From NCBI GenBank assembly GCA_046541515.1, contig JBKHDD010000048.1, forward strand, positions 1-27,514: a stretch of DNA of 27,514 bases. Direction: 5' to 3'. A program made the position numbers and the translations under genes. The notes under the pieces are model-generated. The model searched no databases. It was not told the DNA's origin and saw only the letters and a list, made by a program, of their open reading frames with translations. This DNA is from CAYFVR01 sp046541515 (GTDB lineage: Bacteria; Desulfobacterota; Desulfobacteria; Desulfobacterales; Desulfococcaceae). How positions within the stretch are numbered: the first letter of the stretch is position 1; each line of letters starts with the position of its first letter. Below, piece after piece: positions 1 to 8,897 of this stretch.

Positions 1-621
1 TTAGCGGAAGAAGGGGTTGTGCCGTTTTTCCCGGCCGATGGTGGTTTCGGGGCCGTGCCCGCAAAAAACCCGGGTGTCCTCCGGAAGGGTGAAGAGCTTC
101 TCCCGGACGCTGCGAATCAGGGTGTCGTAGTCTCCGCCGGGCAGGTCGGTGCGGCCGATGGAGCCGGCGAACAGGGTGTCCCCCACGAACACGCACCCGT
201 CCCCGTAAAGCGCGATTCCGCCGGGGCTGTGTCCCGGCGTGTGCAAAACCGTCAGCTTCCGGTTGCCGAATTCGATGGTGTCGCCGTCGGTCAGGGCGCG
301 GTCCGGTCCCGGGGAGTTTTCCGCCGAAAGACCGAACATGGAGGCGTCGGCGGACAGCCGCTTGAGCATGGGCGCGTCCCCCTCGTGGATCATCAGGGGC
401 GCGTCCACCGCCGCCTTCATCTTCCGGTTTCCGCCCACGTGGTCGAAATGGCCGTGGGTATTGACCAGGGCGACCACGCTCAATTTTCGGGCCTGGAGCC
501 GGTTGAGGATCCGGTCGGTGTCGTCTCCGGGATCGATTACCACCGCCTGGCCGGTTTCTTCGTCTCCCGCAATATAGCAGTTGGCCATGATCGGGCCGAC
601 TTCGAGCTGTTCAATGATCAT
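1..621 (-). CDS. MBL-fold metallo-hydrolase, glyoxalase II-like
   Basis: A 206-residue cytoplasmic metallo-beta-lactamase-fold hydrolase of the short YcbL/glyoxalase II-like type. The metal-binding motif THGHFDH gives His56, His58, Asp60 and His61; His131 (HTPGHSPG), Asp148 (GDTLF) and His189 (CGHG) complete a typical binuclear site. Length is normal for the single-domain family, which lacks the C-terminal glutathione-binding helices of classical glyoxalase II, so the thioester substrate is unknown. The ATG is preceded by GGGAGG. The start overlaps the 3' end of the upstream small cysteine-rich gene by 11 bases, so it is probably the last gene of the rib/trpB2 operon. The stop codon is at the very edge of the window, so what follows cannot be seen. 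Confidence 0.9.
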   Translation of the reverse strand: MIIEQLEVGPIMANCYIAGDEETGQAVVIDPGDDTDRILNRLQARKLSVVALVNTHGHFDHVGGNRKMKAAVDAPLMIHEGDAPMLKRLSADASMFGLSAENSPGPDRALTDGDTIEFGNRKLTVLHTPGHSPGGIALYGDGCVFVGDTLFAGSIGRTDLPGGDYDTLIRSVREKLFTLPEDTRVFCGHGPETTIGREKRHNPFFR

Positions 622-961
622 TTTCGCCTCCCTTGACGGTTTCGGTTGTTTCGGAAGCGGGTTCGGTCGCCCCGGTCCGGGATCGGGCGGCCCGAATTTG
701 GTCCAAAAGGCTGGTTACTTTGGGGCGAGGCCCCCGATCCGCCCGGGCCGCCAACGCGGCCATCCGCTCCGGCCCCAGAACTTGGCGGAAAAATCCGGCC
801 ACGTCGAAGCGCTCCCACCAGCAATCCAGAGATTTCCAGCAGGGACCGCCGTCATCGGCCGCCCTCCGGCAATAGCCGAAATGGATCGGGCCGCCCAGTC
901 GCGGGCAGCGGCGGGTCCGGTCGTCTTGGCGGTCGTCCCGGCCCCGGCTTTCGGAATTCAC
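611..961 (-). CDS. Small conserved-looking cysteine-rich protein (116 aa), unknown function
   Basis: No function is known to me. The frame starts with a GTG that overlaps the TGA of trpB2 as GTGA, and its TGA lies 11 bases inside the MBL gene, so translational coupling on both sides is likely. After about 18 polar residues there is a compact motif: CPRLGG (Cys19), GYC (Cys31), GPC (Cys41), then LDCWWERFDV (Cys47), i.e. C-x11-C-x9-C-x5-C followed by aromatic residues. A helical stretch and a Lys/Arg-rich segment (KVTSLLDQIRAARSR) follow, then a disordered Thr/Glu tail. The four Cys could bind zinc or an Fe-S cluster (inference). Similar CPRLGG-type proteins are, as I remember, common in Desulfobacterota. 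The gene is easily missed because its frame stays open far upstream through trpB2. Confidence 0.75.
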   Translation of the reverse strand: MNSESRGRDDRQDDRTRRCPRLGGPIHFGYCRRAADDGGPCWKSLDCWWERFDVAGFFRQVLGPERMAALAARADRGPRPKVTSLLDQIRAARSRTGATEPASETTETVKGGENDH

Positions 962-2337
962 GGCCGTCCGCGCAGCCGCTCCGGCCGGGGATGCCCCTCC
1001 AACGCCAGGGCGCATTCGGCAAGCGCCTCGTCGGACATCTCGTAATCCTGGAGTTCGCCGGCGAAATATCGTTCGTACGCGCCCAGATCCAGCAGACCGT
1101 GGCCGCTCCAGGTGAAGACGATGACCTTTTCCTTGCCTTCTTCCTTGGCCTTGCGGGCTTCGTCCACCGCGCAGGCGATGGCGTGGGTGGTTTCCGGCGC
1201 CGGGATGACGCCCTCGGTGCGGGCGGCCAGGACGCCGGCTTGGTAGGCCTCCAGCTGGGTCACGGCCCGGGGTTCCGCCAGCCCTTCCTCCACCAGCTGG
1301 CTCACGGTGGGGGCCATGCCGTGATACCGCAGCCCGCCGGCGTGAAGCGGGGCGGGAACGAAGGTGTGACCGAGGCTGTGCATGGGCATCAGCGGCGTGT
1401 ATTTCGCGGTGTCCCCGTGGTCGTAGCTGAAGGGGGCCTTGGTCAGGGTGGGGCAGGCGGCCGGCTCCACCGGCAGGATTTGGATGTCCCGGCCGTTGAT
1501 TTTGTCCAACACGAAGGGAAAGGCCAGGCCGGCGAAATTGCTGCCGCCGCCGGCGCAGCCGATGACCACGTCCGGGGTCTCTCCGATCATTGAGAACTGC
1601 TCCTTTGCCTCCAGCCCGATGATGGTCTGGTGGAGCATGACGTGGTTCAACACGCTGCCCAGGGAATAGCGGGTCTTGCCGCTTTCGTCGGCCACGGCCG
1701 CCTCGATGGCCTCGCTGATGGCGATGCCGAGGCTGCCCGGCGTGTTCGGGTCCCGCTCCAGCGCCTCTCGCCCCGCGCGGGTTTCGGCGCTGGGGCTTGC
1801 CACGCATTCGCCGCCCCATGTCTGCATCATCGCCTTGCGGTAGGGCTTCTGGTCGAAGCTGACGCGCACCATGAAGACGCGGCAGGACAGGCCGAACTGG
1901 GCGCAGGCGAAGCTGAGGGCGCTGCCCCACTGCCCCGCGCCGGTTTCGGTGGTGAGCCGTTCCACCCCGAAAATTTTGTTGTAGTAGGCCTGGGCCACGG
2001 CGGTGTTGGGCTTGTGGCTGCCCGGTGGACTGAGCCCTTCGTTTTTGAAATAAATCCGGGCGGGCGTGTCCAGCGCCTTTTCCAGGTTGCGGGCCCGCAC
2101 CAGCGGCGCGGGCCGCCAGATTCGGAGCACGTCCAGCACCGGTTCGGGAATGTCGATCCACCGCTCGGCGCTCATCTCCTGCTCGATGAGGTTCATGGGG
2201 AAAACCGGGGCCAAATCCTCCGGTCGGACCGGCTTTCCGTCGGGACCCAGGGGCGGATTCAATCGAATGTCGGCCAAAATATTGTACCACCGCCGGGGAA
2301 TCCGGTCCTCGGGCAGCAGGATTTTTCGGGAGGTCAT
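958..2337 (-). CDS. trpB2: TrpB2-type tryptophan synthase beta-like PLP enzyme
   Basis: A 459-residue fold-type II PLP enzyme of the TrpB2 subfamily, which makes tryptophan from indole and serine (or phosphoserine), or salvages indole, usually without a tight TrpA partner. The extended N-terminus (RIPRRWYNILADI, then PVFPMNLIEQEM) and overall length are typical of TrpB2 and not of TrpB1 (about 400 aa). The PLP lysine is Lys109 in GSHKPNTA; the phosphate-binding glycine loop is GCAGGGSNFAG. No trpA or other trp gene is nearby. The ATG overlaps the nusB stop (ATGA) and the stop overlaps the next gene (GTGA), placing it firmly in the operon. Its role beside riboflavin genes is unclear. Confidence 0.93.
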   Translation of the reverse strand: MTSRKILLPEDRIPRRWYNILADIRLNPPLGPDGKPVRPEDLAPVFPMNLIEQEMSAERWIDIPEPVLDVLRIWRPAPLVRARNLEKALDTPARIYFKNEGLSPPGSHKPNTAVAQAYYNKIFGVERLTTETGAGQWGSALSFACAQFGLSCRVFMVRVSFDQKPYRKAMMQTWGGECVASPSAETRAGREALERDPNTPGSLGIAISEAIEAAVADESGKTRYSLGSVLNHVMLHQTIIGLEAKEQFSMIGETPDVVIGCAGGGSNFAGLAFPFVLDKINGRDIQILPVEPAACPTLTKAPFSYDHGDTAKYTPLMPMHSLGHTFVPAPLHAGGLRYHGMAPTVSQLVEEGLAEPRAVTQLEAYQAGVLAARTEGVIPAPETTHAIACAVDEARKAKEEGKEKVIVFTWSGHGLLDLGAYERYFAGELQDYEMSDEALAECALALEGHPRPERLRGRP

Positions 2338-3002
2338 GGCAACTCCTTGGACAGGGTTTCATCCGGCTTGGGCACGGTTCCCTCGCGCTCGGAGAGGGAA
2401 TTCCCGGATTTGGGATCCGCGTCGCTTTCCGAAGCCGGACGGCGGCGGCCGCCCTTGCGTTTCACCAGGCCGGGACGTCCCCGGACGGTCGAAAAGGATT
2501 CCGAAGGTTCTTCGCGTATTTCGGGCCGCAAGAGGGGGACGGATTTGCTTTTTTCGGGAATTTCGGGCGGCGGTTCCGAATCCGGAACCAGCTCTCCCCG
2601 CTCCCGGGCGATAAAGGCGCTGTCCAGAATCCCGTTGATGAAGCCGCCGGATTCGTCCGTTCCGTATTTTTTGCCGATATCGATGGCCTCGTTGATGGAA
2701 ACCTTGGGCGGAATGTCTTCGCGGTACAGCAATTCGAACATCGCGATCCGGAGGATGTTTCGATCCACGTAGGCCATCCGGCTGACGCGCCAGTTGTCGG
2801 AGAAGCGCTCGATGGCCCGGTCCAGCTCTTCGCGACGGCGCATGGCGCCTTCGGCAAGTTCCCGGAAAAAGGCCAGCGCCTTTTCGCCGGGGGCAAAGCT
2901 GTCGATGTACCGCTTCAGCGCCTCGCGGGAAAAGTCCCGCCGGACGTCCATAAAAAACAAGGCTTCCAGCGCGTGTTCGCGGGATCTGCGTCGTTGCTTC
3001 AT
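2334..3002 (-). CDS. nusB: Transcription antitermination factor NusB with a long C-terminal tail
   Basis: NusB binds boxA RNA with S10 (NusE) in the rRNA antitermination complex. The NusB fold covers about residues 1-140: RRRSREHALEALFFMD at the start, then WRVSRMAYVDRNILRIAMFELL and the family signature PKVSINEAIDIGKKYG, then GGFINGILDS. Family members are usually 130-165 aa; this one has 222, with about 80 extra residues rich in Pro, Glu, Ser, Arg and Lys, probably disordered. The tail is in frame and ends in the ATGA overlap with trpB2, so it is a real extension and not a missed stop. It follows ribH by 10 bases, the common ribH-nusB arrangement. Confidence 0.95.
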   Translation of the reverse strand: MKQRRRSREHALEALFFMDVRRDFSREALKRYIDSFAPGEKALAFFRELAEGAMRRREELDRAIERFSDNWRVSRMAYVDRNILRIAMFELLYREDIPPKVSINEAIDIGKKYGTDESGGFINGILDSAFIARERGELVPDSEPPPEIPEKSKSVPLLRPEIREEPSESFSTVRGRPGLVKRKGGRRRPASESDADPKSGNSLSEREGTVPKPDETLSKELP

Positions 3003-3012
3003 GGGCGTCGCG

Positions 3013-3486
<474 letters not shown>

Positions 3487-3508
3487 GGGGTCGGGTCCTT
3501 TCTCGCGG

Positions 3509-4729
3509 TCAGCGGGCCTTCCGGTCGAGGTTGAGGGTATGTCCCATTTTCAGCTTTTTGCACTCCAGATAGCACAGGTCGTATTCGTTGGGCGGAATCT
3601 CGATGGGAACCTGCTCGACCATGGTGAGGCCGTACCCCTGAAGGCCGACCATTTTTTTGGGATTGTTCGTCATGAGGCGCATGTTCTTGACGCCCAGATG
3701 GCGCAGAATCTGAGCCCCCATGCCGTAGTCCCGCAAATCGTCCTTGAAGCCCAACTCCAGGTTGGCCTGCACCGTGTCCAGCCCGTGTTTCTGCTGCAGG
3801 TCGTAGGCCCGCAGCTTGTTGACCAGGCCGATGCCCCGGCCTTCCTGGCGGAGATAAAGGATGACGCCGGTTCCCGCCTCCTTGATCATGGCCATGGCCT
3901 TGTGCAGCTGTTCCCCGCAATCGCAACGCATGGAGCCGAAAATGTCGCCGGTCATGCACTCGGAATGGACCCGCACCAGGACCGGCGCCTCGGTCCGCAC
4001 GTCCCCTTTGACCAGGGCGATGTGGGTCAGGTTGTCGATGTCGTTTTCGTAGGCGATGACCTGGAAGTCTCCGCCGTGCAGGGTCTGGATCTCCGCCGAC
4101 GCCGCTTCTCGAACCATGGATTCGTTGCGGACCCGATATTCCACCAGGTCGGCCACGGTGCAGATGCCGATGCCGTGCTCTTCGCTGAACTTTTCCAGGG
4201 AGGGCATGCGGGCCATGGCGCCGTCGTCGTCCATGATCTCGCAGATGACGCCCGCCGGCTTGAGGCCGGCCAGACGGGCCAGGTCCACGGAGCCCTCGGT
4301 CTGGCCCACCCGGACCATGACCCCGCCGTCGCGGGCCCGCAACGGAAAGATATGGCCGGGGCGGGACAGGTCGCCCGGTTTGCAGTCGTCGGCCACCGCC
4401 GTGAGGATGGTGGTGGCCCGGTCCGCGGCCGAAATCCCGGTGGTGACGCCCCGCTTGGCCTCGATGGAGACGGTGAAGCCGGTTTCGTAGGGGGAGGTGT
4501 TGTTCGCCACCATCATGGGAAGTTCGAGCTGGTCGCATTTTTCCCCGGTGAGCGAGAGACAGATCAGGCCCCGGCCGTATTTGGCCATGAAATTGATGGC
4601 TTCCGGCGTCACCGCCTCGGCGGCCATGGTCAGGTCGCCCTCGTTTTCCCGATCCTCGTCGTCCACCAGGACGACCATGCGTCCGGCGCGGATTTCTTTG
4701 AGCGCCTCTTCGATGCTGATGCGTGCCAT
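3509..4729 (-). CDS. ribBA: RibBA: DHBP synthase / GTP cyclohydrolase II
   Basis: A 406-residue bifunctional enzyme supplying both riboflavin precursors. Residues 1-200 are the 3,4-dihydroxy-2-butanone-4-phosphate synthase domain, with the acidic loop DDEDRENEGD (Glu28, Glu30) and ISAADRATTI. Residues 205-400 are GTP cyclohydrolase II, with the zinc cysteines in CMTGDIFGSMRCDCG and RQEGRGIGL. An oddity: the motif that in E. coli RibB reads GHTEA, whose His is a metal ligand, here reads GQTEG with Gln143. I believe this GQTEGSVDL variant occurs in other proteobacterial RibBA proteins, but I could not check that. The ATG follows ribE by 77 bases. Confidence 0.95.
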   Translation of the reverse strand: MARISIEEALKEIRAGRMVVLVDDEDRENEGDLTMAAEAVTPEAINFMAKYGRGLICLSLTGEKCDQLELPMMVANNTSPYETGFTVSIEAKRGVTTGISAADRATTILTAVADDCKPGDLSRPGHIFPLRARDGGVMVRVGQTEGSVDLARLAGLKPAGVICEIMDDDGAMARMPSLEKFSEEHGIGICTVADLVEYRVRNESMVREAASAEIQTLHGGDFQVIAYENDIDNLTHIALVKGDVRTEAPVLVRVHSECMTGDIFGSMRCDCGEQLHKAMAMIKEAGTGVILYLRQEGRGIGLVNKLRAYDLQQKHGLDTVQANLELGFKDDLRDYGMGAQILRHLGVKNMRLMTNNPKKMVGLQGYGLTMVEQVPIEIPPNEYDLCYLECKKLKMGHTLNLDRKAR

Positions 4730-4806
4730 GGGGGGTGTCGATGTCCTTCCAAACGGTTTCGGCCGGACGATTGGGGTCGCGCGGCCGCTCCTCGCCGGCC
4801 CGGGGG

Positions 4807-5478
4807 CTAGCGGGAGAGAAATCCGAATCGAGCCAGCAGATCGCGGTCGATGCCGCCGGCGGGAGCTTTGTCCGCCGCGCCTTTCGGCTTGGGGACGGTC
4901 AGAAATCGTTCCACGTATTTGCCGATGAGGTCGGTTTCAATGTTGACGGGGTCGCCCGTCCGCTTGAAGCCCACGGTGGTCATCCCCGCGGTATGGGGGA
5001 TAATGCTCGCCTCCAGCCGGTCCATCGCGCACCGGTTGACGGTCAGGCTTACGCCGTCCACGGCCACCGATCCCTTGGGAATCAGGTACCGTCCCAGTTC
5101 GGGCGGGATGTCCACGACGACCCAAAGGGCGTTGCTTTCGGTTCGCCGCTCCCGAATGCGCCCCGTCCCGTCGATGTGGCCGGAAACCAGATGGCCGTCC
5201 AGCCGGTCCGACAGACGAAGGGCCCGCTCCAGGTTGACCCGCTCTCCCGCCCGGGCCCCGGCAAAAGTGGTTCTCCGGACCGTTTCCGGCGAAACGTCCA
5301 CCGTGAACCGATGGGTGTCCAGGGAGACCGGGGTGAGACAGGCGCCGTTGACCGCGACGCTGTCCCCCACTCGGGTGCCGGTCAGCGGAAAGTCCGAGGA
5401 AACCGTGAGCCGGCGTCCCCCGCCCGCGGGATCCACGGACTGGATCGTGCCCAATCCTTCGATGATGCCGGTGAACAT
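4807..5478 (-). CDS. ribE: Riboflavin synthase alpha subunit
   Basis: Riboflavin synthase dismutates two 6,7-dimethyl-8-ribityllumazine molecules to riboflavin. The 223 residues comprise two tandem lumazine-binding beta-barrel domains (about 1-97 and 98-200); VSGHIDGTG in the second half is a family motif. The start chosen is the ATG giving MFTGIIEGLG, the near-invariant N-terminus. A TTG 15 bases upstream is in frame but would add five non-conserved residues. The gene lies between ribD (57 bases) and ribBA (77 bases). The C-terminal 25 residues past the second barrel are not conserved to my eye. Confidence 0.95.
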   Translation of the reverse strand: MFTGIIEGLGTIQSVDPAGGGRRLTVSSDFPLTGTRVGDSVAVNGACLTPVSLDTHRFTVDVSPETVRRTTFAGARAGERVNLERALRLSDRLDGHLVSGHIDGTGRIRERRTESNALWVVVDIPPELGRYLIPKGSVAVDGVSLTVNRCAMDRLEASIIPHTAGMTTVGFKRTGDPVNIETDLIGKYVERFLTVPKPKGAADKAPAGGIDRDLLARFGFLSR

Positions 5479-5535
5479 GGAATCACGTCCCAAGCGGTTC
5501 GGGGGGTCGAAACGGCCACGAAGAAGGCGGCCGCG

Positions 5536-6648
5536 CTACCATGTGGCGCTCTTGTCGATGTAGCCTTCCACCAGAAAATCGTCTCCCATGGGGTGAAGGG
5601 CCATGTCCCGGATCGGCACGCACTGGCGCATGAAATCGGGGCCGGGACCGTCGCACATGGGAACTCCGTCGCTTCCGCCCAAAATTTTGGGCGCGTAAAA
5701 AAAGAGGACCTTGTCCACGATCCGCGCCCGCAACGACGAGGCGATCACCTTGCTGCCGCCCTCGATCAGGAGGCTGGAAATTCCGATGTAGCCGAGTCGG
5801 TTCATCAGCAAATTCAGGTTGACCTCCCCCCGGCGCAGCGGCGCTTCCAGCACCTTGACGCCTCGGCTGCGGAGCACTTTTCGCTTGGCCGAGGAGACCG
5901 CCTCCCCGGTCACCAGAATGGTGTCCGATTCCCCGGAGACCCGGAGGACCTCGGCGTCCTCCGGAATGGACAGCTTGGTGTCCAGAATAATCCGGACCGG
6001 GTCGAGGCCCTTTTGTCCGTCCGCGCGCCGGGTGGTGAGGCGTGGATTGTCGCTGATCACGGTGCCGATGCCCACCATGATGCCGTCCAGACCGTGGCGC
6101 ATTTCGTGAACGTGGCTTCGCGCCGCGGGACCGGTCACCCAGCGGGAATCCCGGGTTCGGGTGGCGATCCGTCCGTCCAGGGTGGCGGCGCATTTCAACA
6201 CCACGAAGGGTTGCCGGGTGGTGACGAACTTGATGAAAATTTCGTTGAGACGGCGGGCTTCCGTCTCCAAAACGCCCGAGGTCACCGCAACGCCTCGAGA
6301 GCGGAGCAACGCGTTCCCGCCGCCGGCGACGGAAGGATTGGGATCGTCCATGGCCACCACCACCCGGGATATGCCCGCTTCCAGAATGGCCCGGGTGCAA
6401 GGGGGCGTTCGTCCTTCGTGATTGCAGGGCTCCAGATTGACGTACAGCGTGGCGCCCCGGGCTTGCTCTCCCGCGTCGGCCAGCGCGTTGACCTCCGCGT
6501 GGGGCCCGCCCACGGCCTCGTGGCATCCCCGGCCGACCACAACGCCGTCCCGCACCACCACCGCCCCGACCATGGGGTTGGGGGAGGTGAATCCCCAACC
6601 CTTTCGCGCAAGGGTCAGCGCCTCCCGCATGAATTGTTCATCGGTCAT
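5536..6648 (-). CDS. ribD: Bifunctional pyrimidine deaminase/reductase RibD
   Basis: A 370-residue enzyme for riboflavin steps 2 and 3. The N-terminal cytidine-deaminase-like domain (1-145) has the zinc site PHAEVNAL (catalytic Glu) and EPCNHEGRTPPC. The C-terminal NADPH-dependent reductase domain (about 147-365) has KCAATLDGRIA, WVTGPAAR, VRIILD and LLIEGGSKV. Length and domain order are standard. The start overlaps the nrdR stop by 11 bases, so the rib genes are probably co-transcribed with nrdR. There is no room for an FMN riboswitch in front of ribD. Confidence 0.96.
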   Translation of the reverse strand: MTDEQFMREALTLARKGWGFTSPNPMVGAVVVRDGVVVGRGCHEAVGGPHAEVNALADAGEQARGATLYVNLEPCNHEGRTPPCTRAILEAGISRVVVAMDDPNPSVAGGGNALLRSRGVAVTSGVLETEARRLNEIFIKFVTTRQPFVVLKCAATLDGRIATRTRDSRWVTGPAARSHVHEMRHGLDGIMVGIGTVISDNPRLTTRRADGQKGLDPVRIILDTKLSIPEDAEVLRVSGESDTILVTGEAVSSAKRKVLRSRGVKVLEAPLRRGEVNLNLLMNRLGYIGISSLLIEGGSKVIASSLRARIVDKVLFFYAPKILGGSDGVPMCDGPGPDFMRQCVPIRDMALHPMGDDFLVEGYIDKSATW

Positions 6649-7120
6649 CCGGACTTTCCGTCTTTCCGCCGCGGTCCCGCAGGCTTTTCAGTTCGGAAAC
6701 GAAGTCTTCCACGTCGGCGAACTCCCGGTAAACCGAGGCGAAGCGCACATAGGCCACGTCGTCCAGCCGCTGCAGCTGGCGCATGACCGCTTCGCCGATC
6801 ACCGAAACCGGGACCTCTTTTTCCTCTCGTTCCCGCAGATCCCGCTCCAATTCATCCAAAAAGCCCTCGATGGCGTGAAGGCCGACGCCGCGTTTTTCAC
6901 AGGCCCGCAGAATCCCGGCGCGCACCTTGTCCCGGCTGAACAGCTCCCGCCGGCCGTCTTTTTTGACCACCATCACCGGGATGTCCTCCACCTGCTCGAA
7001 GGTGGTGAACCGCCGCTTGCAGCCGCCGCACTCTCGCCGCCGGCGGATGGTCAGGCCGTCCTTTCCCGGTCGGGAATCCACCACGCGGTGTTCGTTCCCG
7101 CCGCAAAAGGGGCATTTCAT
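6638..7120 (-). CDS. nrdR: Transcriptional repressor NrdR
   Basis: NrdR represses ribonucleotide reductase genes in response to ATP/dATP. The N-terminal zinc ribbon has Cys3, Cys6, Cys31 and Cys34 (MKCPFCGG ... ECGGCKRRFTTFE), followed by the ATP-cone domain from about residue 48 (VMVVKKDGRRELFSRDKV to about 138). Its 160 residues are the usual length. It is one base downstream of comEB and overlaps ribD by 11 bases; comEB-nrdR-ribD is a recurring order in this group. No nrd operon is in the window, so its targets lie elsewhere. Confidence 0.96.
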   Translation of the reverse strand: MKCPFCGGNEHRVVDSRPGKDGLTIRRRRECGGCKRRFTTFEQVEDIPVMVVKKDGRRELFSRDKVRAGILRACEKRGVGLHAIEGFLDELERDLREREEKEVPVSVIGEAVMRQLQRLDDVAYVRFASVYREFADVEDFVSELKSLRDRGGKTESPDDR

Positions 7121-7121
7121 C

Positions 7122-7592
7122 TCAGTCTCCGGAAGGCGCTTTCACCTGAACCACTTGGATTCCGGCCTCTCCCAGCATTTCCCGGGACATGGGGTCGGCG
7201 TACCCGCCCTCGTAGTAGATGGTCCGGATGCCGGCGTTGATGATCATTTTGCTGCAGATCGTGCACGGATGGGTGGTGCAAAACAGGTCGGCGCCCCGGA
7301 TGGAAACGCCGTGATAGGCCGCCTGGATGATGGCGTTCTGCTCCGCGTGAATGCCCCGGCACAGCTCGTGACGTTCTCCCGAAGGCACCTGAAGCCGGTG
7401 CCGGAGGCAGCCGGTTTCCGTGCAGTGAGCCAGTCCGCTGGGCGCGCCGTTGTATCCGGTGGAGAGAATCCGCTTGTCCTTGACGATCACCGCACCCACC
7501 GAACGGCGGGTGCAGGTGGACCGGCCGGCCACAAGGGTGGTGATGCCCATGAAATACTCGGTCCACGACGGACGGGACCGTTCAGGCGACAT
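7122..7592 (-). CDS. comEB: dCMP deaminase family protein (ComEB-like)
   Basis: A 156-residue deoxycytidylate deaminase of the zinc cytidine-deaminase fold, converting dCMP to dUMP for thymidylate synthesis. The zinc site is His82/Glu84 in GIHAEQNAI and Cys110/Cys113 in THPCTICSK. The loop GYNGAPSGLAHC and the insert with ETGCLRHRL to GERHELC are typical of the bacterial ComEB group and bind a second zinc in some members. It overlaps the end of glyA by 11 bases. Grouping with glyA (methylene-THF supply) and nrdR suggests coordination of dTMP and dNTP synthesis (inference). Confidence 0.93.
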   Translation of the reverse strand: MSPERSRPSWTEYFMGITTLVAGRSTCTRRSVGAVIVKDKRILSTGYNGAPSGLAHCTETGCLRHRLQVPSGERHELCRGIHAEQNAIIQAAYHGVSIRGADLFCTTHPCTICSKMIINAGIRTIYYEGGYADPMSREMLGEAGIQVVQVKAPSGD

Positions 7593-8868
7593 GGCGATCC
7601 CTGGCGGCGGTTTCGATCCGGGCTTCCGGGTAAAGCGGAAAGGCCGCGCACAATTCCATGACCGCCCCGCGCGCCCGCTCGATCACCGATTCGTCTCCGT
7701 CGGAGGAGAGCACGTCCACCATGAGGTCCGCCATCCGTTCCATTTCGGCGGTCCCCATCCCCCGGGAGGTGACCGCCGGTGTGCCGATGCGGATGCCGCT
7801 GGTCACCCGCGCGCCCTGGGTGTCGAACGGAACGGCGTTTTTGTTGACGGTCATTCCGGCCCGCTCCAGCAGCGCCTCGGCGTCCTTACCGGTAATTCCC
7901 AAATTCCGAAGGTCGGCCAGCACCAGGTGGTTGTCCGTTCCGCCGGAGACCAGGTCGATTCCCCTCGCCTTCAGCCGATCGGCCAGCGCCTTGGCGTTGG
8001 CCACCACCCGTTCCTGATACCGGCGAAATTCCGGCGCGGCGGCTTCCTTGAACGCCACCGCCTTGGCGGCGATCACGTGCATCAGCGGGCCGCCCTGGAT
8101 TCCGGGGAATATCTGGCTGTCGATCGCCTTGGCGTGCGCCTTCCGCGCCAGGATGAGACCGCCCCGGGGACCGCGGAGGGTTTTGTGGGTGGTGGTGGTC
8201 ACCACGTCGGCCACCGGAACCGGCGACGGATGAAGTCCCGCCACCACCAGCCCCGCGATGTGGGCCATGTCCACCATCAGATAGGCGCCCGCCGATCGGG
8301 CGATATTGGCCAACCGTTCAAAATCGATGATTCGGGGATAGGCGCTGGCCCCGGCCACGATCATTCCGGGCCGATGGGTCTGGGTCGCCTCCGCCACGGC
8401 GTCGTAGTCGAGAATGCCGGTTTTTTCCATGACGCCGTAATGGTGGAACGAAAACATCCGTCCCGAAAAGCTGACTTTGCTGCCGTGGGTCAGGTGGCCC
8501 CCATGGGCCAGATTCATCCCCAGGACGATGTCCCCGGGTTTCAGCAGCGCGAAATAGACGGCCATGTTGGCCTGGGAACCGGAATGGGGTTGCACGTTGG
8601 CGTATTCGGCGCCGAACAGCGACCTGGCCCGTTCCATGGCCAGCCGTTCGGCCTCGTCCACCACGTCGCAGCCGCCGTAATAGCGACGCCCCGGATAGCC
8701 TTCCGCGTATTTGTTGGTCAACAAGCTGCCCTGGGCCGCCATGACCGCCGGGCTGGCCACGTTTTCGGAGGCGATCAACTCCAGGGTCTCCTCCTGACGA
8801 CGCCGTTCCCGGCCGATGACCGAAGCGATTTCGGGGTCCACCCGTTCAATTTCCGCGTAATCCAACAT
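7582..8868 (-). CDS. glyA: Serine hydroxymethyltransferase
   Basis: GlyA interconverts serine and glycine while loading tetrahydrofolate with a one-carbon unit. The chosen start gives a 428-residue protein beginning MLDYAEIERVDPEI, the canonical SHMT N-terminus, with AAGGGAAG upstream. A GTG at 8901 overlaps the rpiB stop as GTGA and would add 11 residues; translation could begin there, but the family argues for 8868. Motifs: LIASENVAS, EGYPGRRYYGG, PHSGSQAN, and the PLP lysine Lys229 in TTTTHKTLRGPRGG. It overlaps comEB by 11 bases at its 3' end. Confidence 0.96.
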   Translation of the reverse strand: MLDYAEIERVDPEIASVIGRERRRQEETLELIASENVASPAVMAAQGSLLTNKYAEGYPGRRYYGGCDVVDEAERLAMERARSLFGAEYANVQPHSGSQANMAVYFALLKPGDIVLGMNLAHGGHLTHGSKVSFSGRMFSFHHYGVMEKTGILDYDAVAEATQTHRPGMIVAGASAYPRIIDFERLANIARSAGAYLMVDMAHIAGLVVAGLHPSPVPVADVVTTTTHKTLRGPRGGLILARKAHAKAIDSQIFPGIQGGPLMHVIAAKAVAFKEAAAPEFRRYQERVVANAKALADRLKARGIDLVSGGTDNHLVLADLRNLGITGKDAEALLERAGMTVNKNAVPFDTQGARVTSGIRIGTPAVTSRGMGTAEMERMADLMVDVLSSDGDESVIERARGAVMELCAAFPLYPEARIETAARDRHVA

Positions 8869-8897
8869 GCCGCTTCCCTTCAGTAGACGATCCGGGA

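Noticed and set aside
5479..5535. FMN riboswitch in front of riboflavin genes
   Set aside because: Gaps before ribD, ribE and ribBA are too short or lack the conserved RFN elements, and none was seen before rpiB.
4723..6786. Long plus-strand open frame opposite ribE, ribD and nrdR
   Set aside because: It is a GC-rich shadow of conserved minus-strand genes, with no recognisable domain and Arg/Gly/His-rich composition.
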